Assembly (NCBI GenBank): GCA_030949705.1
Contig: JAUZSF010000005.1
Location: 1 to 64,000, forward strand
Direction: 5' to 3'
Source: Robiginitomaculum sp.
GTDB lineage: Bacteria > Pseudomonadota > Alphaproteobacteria > Caulobacterales > Maricaulaceae
Length of the DNA: 64,000 nucleotides
Made by a program: the position numbers and the translations under genes. The notes under the pieces were generated by a model that did no database searches, was not told where the DNA came from, and was given only the letters and a program-made list of their open reading frames with translations. Shown here in pieces: positions 57,260 through 64,000 of the stretch (position 1 is the stretch's first letter; each line of letters opens with the position of its first letter).

Positions 57260-58483
57260 ATGACTGATCACACTTCGAAGACCGGTTTTGCCACCCGCGC
57301 CATCCATGGCCTTGACCATGCGCGCCAGCCCGAAGGGGCGCTGAACCCGCCGCTTTATCTCAGCTCTACCTTTACCTTTGATCGCGTCGAGGATGGCGCG
57401 GCGATGTTTGCCGGCGAACGGCCCGGGCATTTTTACAGCCGGGTCAGCAACCCCACCTTGAGCGCCCTTGAAGAGCGTTTTGCCGCGTTGGAAGAGGCCG
57501 AGGCGGCGCTCTCTTTTGCTTCGGGCATGGGGGCGATAACCTCGGTATTTTGGACGTTCCTTAGCGCCGGCGATGAAGTGATTGCCGACAAAACCCTTTA
57601 TGGCTGCACCTTTGCCTTTTTGCATCACGGCCTTGGCCGCTTTGGCGTGAAGGTCATTGATGTGGACATGACCGACCCGGCGGCGGTGGCGGCGGTGCTG
57701 AGCGACAAGACCAAAATCGTCTATTTTGAAAGCCCGGCCAATCCCAATATGCGTCTGGTGGATATTGCCGCCATTAGCGCCCTTGCGCGCACCGTGGGGG
57801 CCAAGACCATTGTCGATAACACCTATTGCACGCCCTATCTGCAACAGCCCTTAAAACTGGGCGCCGATATAGTGGTGCATTCGGCCACCAAATATCTGGG
57901 CGGTCATGGGGATTTGATCGCCGGCATGGCGGCGGGCAGCGCCGACGACATGATGCAGGTCCGCGTAGAGGGCTTAAAAGACATGACCGGCGCGGTGATG
58001 ACGCCGCTGACGGCGCACCAGATCATGCGCGGCCTGAAAACCCTGGATATGCGCATGGATCGCCACACAGCCTCGGCGCAAACAATTGCCGAACGGCTGG
58101 AAGCACATCCGCTGGTGAAATCCGTGTCTTATCCCGGCCTTAAAAGCTTTGCCCAGTTTGGTCTGGCAAAGCGGCAAATGCGCGCCCCCGGCGGCATGAT
58201 CGCGCTGGAGCTGAACACCGATATTGGCGGGGCCATGCACATGATGAATACGCTGGATCTCATCAAGCGCGCCGTCAGCCTTGGCGATGCGGACAGCCTG
58301 ATCCAGCACCCGGCCAGCATGACCCATGCCGCCTACACGCCCGAGGAACGCGCCGAACATGGCATTTCAGACAGCCTGATCCGCCTGTCGGTGGGGCTGG
58401 AAAATGTGGAAGACATCTGGGCCGATCTTGAAAGCGCCCTGGATGCCCTCAAGACCAGTAAAACGGCCCCAAAAGCGGCCTAG
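57260..58483 (+). CDS. megL: Methionine gamma-lyase
   Basis: 407 residues, cystathionine-gamma-synthase fold, PLP Lys in VVHSATKYLGGHGDLIAG. The Cys-containing DKTLYGCTFAFLHHGLG is the segment that marks methionine gamma-lyase (Cys116 in P. putida). Others: SRVSNPTLSALEERFAALEE, IVYFESPANPNMRLVDI and QHPASMTHAAYTPEERAEHG. Converts methionine to methanethiol, ammonia and 2-oxobutyrate. An RBS is weak (AAAGGTATGACTG). Divergent Lrp regulator supports the assignment. Confidence 0.9.
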   Translation: MTDHTSKTGFATRAIHGLDHARQPEGALNPPLYLSSTFTFDRVEDGAAMFAGERPGHFYSRVSNPTLSALEERFAALEEAEAALSFASGMGAITSVFWTFLSAGDEVIADKTLYGCTFAFLHHGLGRFGVKVIDVDMTDPAAVAAVLSDKTKIVYFESPANPNMRLVDIAAISALARTVGAKTIVDNTYCTPYLQQPLKLGADIVVHSATKYLGGHGDLIAGMAAGSADDMMQVRVEGLKDMTGAVMTPLTAHQIMRGLKTLDMRMDRHTASAQTIAERLEAHPLVKSVSYPGLKSFAQFGLAKRQMRAPGGMIALELNTDIGGAMHMMNTLDLIKRAVSLGDADSLIQHPASMTHAAYTPEERAEHGISDSLIRLSVGLENVEDIWADLESALDALKTSKTAPKAA

Positions 58484-59739
58484 TTCGCGCCAAGCTCTGC
58501 CATGGCCCGCTCCAAAGCGCGATCAGCGCCGCTTCCCTCATCAGCCACGACAGAGATGGGCGGCAACCAATTATGGCGCGCCGTACCGTTCAGGTGTGCC
58601 AGATCATAGGTGGGAAAATGCACAGGGATAGAGGTTGCAGGCAAGGTAAAGCCGTCTGTTCCCCCCGCCAGCCCTGCCATATGTGAGCCGATAACCGTGC
58701 CACGCCCCATAGCGTCCAAACCGATTGCCATGCCCTCGCCCATGCTGCCGGTCCAGCGCCCGACCAAAACAACCAACGCCCCCTTGGCTGTCCAGGGACC
58801 ACGAGGGCTAACCTGCCTGTTATAGGCTGGTTTATCCAAAGGAAGAATGCGCTGATAGGGTTGTCTTGTTTCTATAAAGCGGCCAAGAATGGGTTCGGCC
58901 ACCGACGTATTGCCCCCACCCGGGGTATCGCGCAGATCAAGGATACAGGCCCTGGCCCCGCGCAAGCGCTCCAGAGCCTTATCAAAAGCCGCCACGGTGA
59001 CGTCATTTCCCAGACTGTTATTGATCCGAATATAGCCAATCTGATCATTCAGCATATGGGCTGTCACTGGCGGTAGAGAAAGATTTGGAACCGGATCACC
59101 CAACGTTACCGTTTTGCGCTTACCATCACGAAGAATGTCCAAAGACCGGGCTTCATGGCGATAGCCCGCCGCCGCGGCATTCAAGGCCCATTGTCGTTGC
59201 TCAGAAGGCGCCGTTTCGCAGGATGTGTGAATATGGCGGCACAGGGCCTCCTGCGTTTGCTGGCCATTTATTGCCGTCACGATATCGCCAACTTGTATTC
59301 CCGCCGTATCAGCACCGCCGTTTTTACGAACTGCCGCAACAATAATATTGTCACCCTTTTCTTCCAACCAGACATCAGACCCGGAAGGAATGAGCCTTGG
59401 TGATTGTGCCGTATTTGTACCCAATGAAGCATGAGGGTCATAAAGTGCATCAATCAGGCTTTCAAAAACCGATAGGGCCTCCTGACCATTGGTCACGCCG
59501 CGCACCTGTTTATGGGCCAGCGCACATGCAGCAACCCAACTGTCCTTGCGGGACGCATAATAAGCGTATTTTTGTGGCACCAATGCACATAAATAGGCGA
59601 CATCATCATCAACACGTTTCTGCCCGGCACTTAATGGTGTCGTGCCCCGACCTTCCGCAAAGGCTGGCAGGCTGGTCAGTAATATGAACGCGAGCAAGCT
59701 TGTGCCCAGTACGCCAGATTTATAGCGCAAAAAAGACAT
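58480..59739 (-). CDS. Secreted S41 family peptidase with PDZ
   Basis: About 419 residues. Signal peptide (FLRYKSGVLGTSLLAFILLT to AFAEG), helical region, PDZ (about 120-215, ADTAGIQVGDIVTAINGQQT), then the tail-specific protease core: GYIRINNSLGNDV, CILDLRDTPGGGNTSVAEPI, and the catalytic Ser in VLVGRWTGSMGEGMAIGLDA with RGTVIGSHMAGLAGG. Likely degrades misfolded or tagged periplasmic proteins. Five bases after the deaminase stop, so cotranscribed. Confidence 0.88.
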   Translation of the reverse strand: MSFLRYKSGVLGTSLLAFILLTSLPAFAEGRGTTPLSAGQKRVDDDVAYLCALVPQKYAYYASRKDSWVAACALAHKQVRGVTNGQEALSVFESLIDALYDPHASLGTNTAQSPRLIPSGSDVWLEEKGDNIIVAAVRKNGGADTAGIQVGDIVTAINGQQTQEALCRHIHTSCETAPSEQRQWALNAAAAGYRHEARSLDILRDGKRKTVTLGDPVPNLSLPPVTAHMLNDQIGYIRINNSLGNDVTVAAFDKALERLRGARACILDLRDTPGGGNTSVAEPILGRFIETRQPYQRILPLDKPAYNRQVSPRGPWTAKGALVVLVGRWTGSMGEGMAIGLDAMGRGTVIGSHMAGLAGGTDGFTLPATSIPVHFPTYDLAHLNGTARHNWLPPISVVADEGSGADRALERAMAELGAN

Positions 59740-59743
59740 GAGC

Positions 59744-61168
59744 CTAATTTTTGGCAGGGATTTCACCGGCTGCCAGCGCCACGCGAATTTTATTGGCCTG
59801 TACCTCGGCATTATGGATCACCGTTTTGGCGCTCAGCGTCCGCACCTTGGCGTTTTGCATCAGCACCTGGCCATCGACCATGGTCATCACCACATCGCGG
59901 GATCCAGCCACATAGACCAGATGGGATTCGATATCATAAAGCGGCTCCATGCGTGGGCTGGTCAGGGTGAGCTGTATCATATCGGCCCGCTTGCCCGGAC
60001 TTAAGGAACCGGTGACATCCCCAAGGCCGATGGCGGCCGCCCCCATGCGGGTGGCCATGGCCAAAGCGGTATTGGCGGGCATTACGGTGGCATCACCGGA
60101 TTTGCCTTTGTGAATGAGCGCGGCGAGGCGAATTTCCTCCCACATATCCAGATCATTATTGGAGGCCGCCCCATCGGTGCCAAGGCCCACATTAATGCCC
60201 TTGGCGATCATTTTGGGGACCGGCGAAAACCCGGCGGCGGTTTTCATATTCGAGGTCGGGTTGTGGATCGGCCCGGTTTTACCGCCCAGCGCCATCATGT
60301 CGATCTCGTCATCATCGGGCCAGACCATATGGGCGGCGATCAGCGGATAATCCAGCATGCCAAGACCGGCAATATGGCGCACCGATGTGTTATGATAGCG
60401 CTCTTTCATCACCGCCATTTCGGATGGGCTTTCGGCCACATGCATCATCAGGGGGGCGTTGGCCGCTTTGGCAGCGCCAAGCACCGCTTTGAGGTGCTCC
60501 GGCGACACCGTATAGGCCCCGTGGGGTGCAAAGGCGGGGATTAATTTGCCGCTGGGATCTTTGAAGTTGGCAACAAAATCCTTGCCCGCGGCAAAGCTGT
60601 CATCCCAACCTTTGAAACCGGGGCTGGGATAATCAATCATTGGCGCGCCCAAAATGGCGCGAATGCCACAGGTTTCGTAAACTTTTGCGGCCACGCGCGG
60701 ATAGAAATACATATCCACAATGGTAGTGGTACCGCCGCGTACCATTTCCCAACAAGCCAGCGCCGCCCCGGCCCGGACAAAGTCTTCGTCCACAAACTTG
60801 CCTTCCATGGGAAAGATATAATTTTGCAGCCAGTCGATCAGCGTCATGTCATCGGCCATGCCGCGAAACAGCACCATAGCGGCATGGGTATGGCCATTGA
60901 TCAGGCCCGGCATCAATACCTTGTTATGGCCGGCAATTTTCCTGGCGGCCTTGTATTGCGCGTTAATTTCGGCCCGCGGCCCCACGGCCAGAATGGCACC
61001 ATCTTTGATGGCCACCGCCCCATCACGCAGAACGCCCGCACCTTTTTCCATGCTCAGCACATAATCGCCATAAACGATCGTATCGGCCGCCTCTCTGGCC
61101 AGCGCTGACACCGGCATGGCAAGAAGAAGAAAGACAAGCAGAGATCGGATAAATGGCAATCGGGACAT
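59744..61168 (-). CDS. Secreted amidohydrolase, MtaD/TrzA type
   Basis: About 474 residues. Signal peptide (SRLPFIRSLLVFLLLAMPVS to ALA). Metal sites: GLINGHTHAAMVLFRGMADD (HxH), MMHVAESPSEMAVMKERYHN (His), HMVWPDDDEIDM (His) and GLGTDGAASNNDLDMWEEIR (Asp). Closest to 5-methylthioadenosine/S-adenosylhomocysteine deaminases and TrzA-like enzymes, but the signal peptide puts it in the periplasm. The start at 61168 gives the signal peptide. A CxxC or kinase site is not seen. Upstream 188 bp hold a palindrome. Confidence 0.85.
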   Translation of the reverse strand: MSRLPFIRSLLVFLLLAMPVSALAREAADTIVYGDYVLSMEKGAGVLRDGAVAIKDGAILAVGPRAEINAQYKAARKIAGHNKVLMPGLINGHTHAAMVLFRGMADDMTLIDWLQNYIFPMEGKFVDEDFVRAGAALACWEMVRGGTTTIVDMYFYPRVAAKVYETCGIRAILGAPMIDYPSPGFKGWDDSFAAGKDFVANFKDPSGKLIPAFAPHGAYTVSPEHLKAVLGAAKAANAPLMMHVAESPSEMAVMKERYHNTSVRHIAGLGMLDYPLIAAHMVWPDDDEIDMMALGGKTGPIHNPTSNMKTAAGFSPVPKMIAKGINVGLGTDGAASNNDLDMWEEIRLAALIHKGKSGDATVMPANTALAMATRMGAAAIGLGDVTGSLSPGKRADMIQLTLTSPRMEPLYDIESHLVYVAGSRDVVMTMVDGQVLMQNAKVRTLSAKTVIHNAEVQANKIRVALAAGEIPAKN

Positions 61169-61265
61169 GGTAGAAGGCTCCTTCAAGGGTAGCGCGCAGG
61201 TGTAAACCCACACGATTAAAAAGTCACCTTTGGTATTTTTCTTTCCACTTGAAAAAATTACCTGC

Positions 61266-61344
61266 GTCATTACCGGGCTTGTCCCGATAATCCAGAGCGA
61301 TATTGGGAAAGATGCTGGATTACCCGTATAAAGCGGGCAATGAC
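61266..61344. repeat. Dispersed palindrome, GTCATTACCGGG type
   Basis: Arms GTCATTACCGGGCTTGTCCC and, reversed, GGATTACCCGTATAAAGCGG ... TGAC face each other over 20 bases (79 bp overall, with ATAATCCAG / CTGGATTA inside). Same style as 35878-35947. A typical alphaproteobacterial intergenic palindrome, between the deaminase and CorC genes. Confidence 0.75.
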
Positions 61345-61355
61345 ATGTTTCCCCC

Positions 61356-62615
61356 CTACTCCACCGGGGTGATTTTTAGGGATGTGATCTGATTGCGTTT
61401 ACGCCCGGTAATTTCAAAACGATAGCCATAATAGGAAAACGCCTGACCAACTTGTGGAATGGTCTGGCTTTCATGGATCACGAGGCCCGCCACGGTCACC
61501 GCTTCTTCATCAGGCAGGTCCCATTCCATCGCCCGGTTCAGATCGCGCACGCTGACATCCCCATTGACCAGCACCGAGCCATCGCTCTGGCGGGTTACGC
61601 CGCGCACCGGGCGATCGTGCTCGTCCTCGATCTGGCCGACAATTTCTTCCAGAATATCTTCCAGAGTTACAAGGCCCATCAAGGCCCCATATTCATCCAC
61701 CACCAGGGCAAAATGTTCATGATCGGCCCGAAAAATATTCAATTGTTCCGGCAAGGTGGTGGTTTCGGGGGTGAAAACCGGCTTGCGCATAATGGCGCGA
61801 ATATCCACGGCGTTAAAATCGCCGTTTTTGGCATGAATGGCCCGCAATAAATCCTTGGCATGGATGACACCCACAATGTTTTCCGGGTCCTTCTCCCATA
61901 AAGGCAGCCGCGTATAGGCGCTTTGCAGGGCTTCGATAATAATGTCCTGAGGCGGCTGGCTGATATCGATAACGTGCATGTTCTTGCGGTGAATCATGAT
62001 GTCTTCAACGCTCAGATCCCGCAGATCCAATATGCCGCCAATCATGTCACGGTCGTGTTTTTTAACCCCGCCCTCGCGGGACAGAAGGTCAACCGCGCCA
62101 CGAATTTCCTCGTGGGGGCTGAGTATTGAGCCTTCGGCACGAATACCGAAAATTTTGAACAGGCCCTTGATAATGGCCTCTACGCCCAGCACCACCGGGG
62201 CAAAGAAAATACGCACCAGCTTGATCGGGGCAGACACCATCATGGCGGCCCGGTCCGGGTTGCTGATGGCCCAGGTTTTGGGGGCCACTTCGGCAAAGAT
62301 CAAAATCAGGGCAGTCATCACCACCGTGGCCAACACCACCCCATAATGGCCGAACAGGCGCAAAAACAGCGCCGTAGTCAGCGCCGAGGCCAGAATATTG
62401 ACCAGATTATTACCCAGCAGGATCGCCCCGATCAGGCTTTCCCGATCCGCGATCAGCTGATTAACGCGCTTGGCACCCTTCACCCCTTCTTTTTCCAACT
62501 GGTGCATACGCGCCCGCGAGGTCGCGGTCAGCGCCGTTTCCGAGCCGGAAAAGAACGCCGATAAAATCAGCAACAGCACCACAGCACCGCCGATCAGCAA
62601 AGTAGCCGGATCCAT
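61356..62615 (-). CDS. HlyC/CorC family protein (CNNM-CBS)
   Basis: 419 residues. DUF21/CNNM membrane domain (about 1-190; LSAFFSGSETALTATSRARM and GAILLGNNLVNILASALTTA), two CBS repeats (about 205-325; MIHRKNMHVIDIS and AIMRKPVFTPETTTLPEQLN), then the CorC_HlyC domain (VDEYGALMGLVTLEDILEEI ... VAGLVIHESQTIPQVGQAF). Thought to export Mg2+ or Co2+. Immediately follows aroB (stop and start overlap), the order aroK-aroB-corC being usual in alphaproteobacteria. Confidence 0.92.
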   Translation of the reverse strand: MDPATLLIGGAVVLLLILSAFFSGSETALTATSRARMHQLEKEGVKGAKRVNQLIADRESLIGAILLGNNLVNILASALTTALFLRLFGHYGVVLATVVMTALILIFAEVAPKTWAISNPDRAAMMVSAPIKLVRIFFAPVVLGVEAIIKGLFKIFGIRAEGSILSPHEEIRGAVDLLSREGGVKKHDRDMIGGILDLRDLSVEDIMIHRKNMHVIDISQPPQDIIIEALQSAYTRLPLWEKDPENIVGVIHAKDLLRAIHAKNGDFNAVDIRAIMRKPVFTPETTTLPEQLNIFRADHEHFALVVDEYGALMGLVTLEDILEEIVGQIEDEHDRPVRGVTRQSDGSVLVNGDVSVRDLNRAMEWDLPDEEAVTVAGLVIHESQTIPQVGQAFSYYGYRFEITGRKRNQITSLKITPVE

Positions 62616-63739
62616 CAGGCTTGCCCCGATTGCGCGTGTAAAAAGGCTTGCAAACCCGCCATGTTCGTTTCCTCATAAACAAAGGCATCACCAAGGGCGC
62701 GCGGCAGCACCAGACGCAAAACCCCATTTTGGTTCTTTTTGTCATTCATCAAAATCGGCATCATGGCCGCTGCACTATAGGGCCCGCCGGGCGCGGTGCT
62801 CAAGCCCGTGGGCAGATCGCACGCGCCAAGATGACGGACAAGGCGGTCATGCTCGCCTTGCGTACACAGACCCAGATGCACCCCATAGGCAAAGGCAACG
62901 CCCATGCCCGCGGCCACGGCCTCGCCATGGATCAGCGCCCCTTCATAGCCCGCCAGACTTTCCAGGGTGTGGCCAAAGCTGTGCCCAAGGTTCAAAAGCG
63001 CCCGCACGCCGTTTTCACGCTCGTCCCGGGCGACAATATCGGCCTTGCCAGAGACTGAGCGGGCAATGGCCTCGGCCAACAGGGCTTCATCACCGCGCAG
63101 GGCCGCCGCACCGTTTTCCTCCAGCCAGTTGAAAAAATCCGCATTGCCAAGGGCGGCCAGTTTTACAATTTCCGCATAGCCGGCTCGCATTTGGCGCGCA
63201 GGTAATGTGTGCAAAAAGCCGCTGTCGGCGATCACCAGGGCCGGTTGATGAAAGGCCCCGATCAGGTTTTTACCCGCCGGAACATTAATGGCGGTTTTGC
63301 CGCCAACCGAGCTGTCCACCTGAGCCAGCAAGGTGGTTGGTATCTGGATAAAGGCGGTGCCGCGTTTCAAAATTGCACTGGCAAAGCCGGTCAGGTCGCC
63401 CACCACACCGCCACCAAAAGCGGCAATAGCCTCGCCGCGCTCGACCTCCAGCGCCAACAGGTCCGTGCACAGGCTTTCCAGCCGGGAAAAGCTTTTTTGT
63501 GCTTCGCCGGGGGGGATGATCAATGCCTTCAGCGTGATGCCCGCCGCCGTACAGGCACTTTGCAAGGTTTCCAGATGATACCCGGCCACGGTTTCATCGG
63601 TGACGCACACCAGCCGCCCGTTGGGGCAAAGGGCCTTGATGTTTGCTATCGAGGCCTCCAGCGCCCCTAGCCCGCAATAAACGGGATAGGAGCGGGCGTC
63701 CAGGTCAACCTTGATTGTACGAAAAGCGGTCTGGTTCAT
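62615..63739 (-). CDS. aroB: 3-dehydroquinate synthase
   Basis: 374 residues. Second step of the shikimate pathway, NAD- and metal-dependent. Motifs: [60 protein letters not shown] and [22 protein letters not shown] (metal His). Overlaps aroK by four bases and touches CorC. Confidence 0.96.
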   Translation of the reverse strand: MNQTAFRTIKVDLDARSYPVYCGLGALEASIANIKALCPNGRLVCVTDETVAGYHLETLQSACTAAGITLKALIIPPGEAQKSFSRLESLCTDLLALEVERGEAIAAFGGGVVGDLTGFASAILKRGTAFIQIPTTLLAQVDSSVGGKTAINVPAGKNLIGAFHQPALVIADSGFLHTLPARQMRAGYAEIVKLAALGNADFFNWLEENGAAALRGDEALLAEAIARSVSGKADIVARDERENGVRALLNLGHSFGHTLESLAGYEGALIHGEAVAAGMGVAFAYGVHLGLCTQGEHDRLVRHLGACDLPTGLSTAPGGPYSAAAMMPILMNDKKNQNGVLRLVLPRALGDAFVYEETNMAGLQAFLHAQSGQA

Positions 63740-64000
63740 GAATTTTGCTGTCTGTCTTTTAAGGCGGCGATGATCTGCTCCACCGCCCGCCCATGGGTGT
63801 CGACGCCGCTTTCAACACGAATATCGGCCTGTGCATAGATGGGATAACGCTTCTCCATCAGGGTTTTCATAACCTGGCGAGGGTTGGGTTGTCGCAAAAG
63901 AGGCCGGGTATTGCGCAAGGATACCCGTTCCATCAACACATCCAGATCCGCATGCAGCCAGATGCTGAGACCTTTTTCACGAATAATGGCGCGGGTGGTG
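63736..64000 (-). CDS. aroK: Shikimate kinase, 3' part
   Basis: The frame runs off the window end, so only about 87 C-terminal residues are seen. [40 protein letters not shown] and [20 protein letters not shown] are typical of shikimate kinase (lid and adenine region). The P-loop lies beyond the window. Position before aroB supports the call. Confidence 0.9.
   Translation of the reverse strand, partial: TTRAIIREKGLSIWLHADLDVLMERVSLRNTRPLLRQPNPRQVMKTLMEKRYPIYAQADIRVESGVDTHGRAVEQIIAALKDRQQNS

Overview
The window is chromosomal DNA of an alphaproteobacterium. The neighbourhoods ispG-prfA-prmC-DUF4167, lysC-ptsP beside divergent ubiG, hrcA-grpE beside divergent rph, and aroK-aroB-CorC, together with a 180-kDa-type NAD-glutamate dehydrogenase and a SapC protein, are typical of that class. 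Nothing in the sequence fixes the genus; a Kordiimonadales/Hyphomonadales-like marine lineage is only a guess.

Layout. 1-3.8 kb is a decayed accessory island: an unassigned stretch, a Cas1 fragment and a family B DNA polymerase fragment that face away from each other with both N-terminal parts missing, an IS1595-family remnant and a gene tail. 3.9-14.4 kb is core: pyrF, two conserved alphaproteobacterial genes, prmC-prfA-ispG, a RodZ-like membrane HTH protein, ptsP-lysC and ubiG. 14.4-18.8 kb holds a broken SapC gene, an OmpW porin and a ZnuD-like TonB receptor divergent from a Zur-type repressor. 18.9-25.3 kb holds a degenerate receiver protein, a broken hydrolase, a FATP-type acyl-CoA ligase, a DUF3088 protein, an EamA transporter and a Pif1-like helicase. 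25.4-29.5 kb is a graveyard: a broken lipoprotein, two broken copies of a tandem NWN membrane protein family, a broken SDR and a broken small membrane gene. 29.5-38.6 kb holds a glycosyltransferase, a PLP decarboxylase, a kelch lipoprotein, a frameshifted acs, a repeat-rich spacer, a small methyltransferase and a frameshifted double-ATPase ABC protein. 38.6-45.9 kb holds a YbdK-type ligase, an N-formylglutamate amidohydrolase, penicillin acylase, thioesterase, iron alcohol dehydrogenase, an AI-2E family transporter and a 32-residue membrane peptide. 46.1-52.1 kb holds gdhB and a third, intact NWN gene. 52-64 kb holds rph, hrcA-grpE, a putative zinc protease, adenine deaminase, an Lrp regulator divergent from methionine gamma-lyase, a secreted protease, a secreted deaminase, CorC, aroB and the 3' part of aroK.

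How the genes work together. Amino-acid nitrogen and sulfur use is prominent: gdhB, megL with its Lrp regulator, N-formylglutamate amidohydrolase, adenine and S-adenosylhomocysteine-type deaminases, secreted peptidases and penicillin acylase suggest scavenging of peptides, amino acids and purines. Zinc uptake appears as a small regulated unit (receptor, Zur, candidate operator).

The two most notable points are the Cas1/PolB pair, which resembles the gene pairing of casposons, and the modular NWN membrane-protein arrays, whose members overlap by ATGA and end in a micro-ORF over a CCCCGGA-type hairpin. Many frameshifts, several at runs of six or seven identical bases, mean that real decay must be separated from assembly error.
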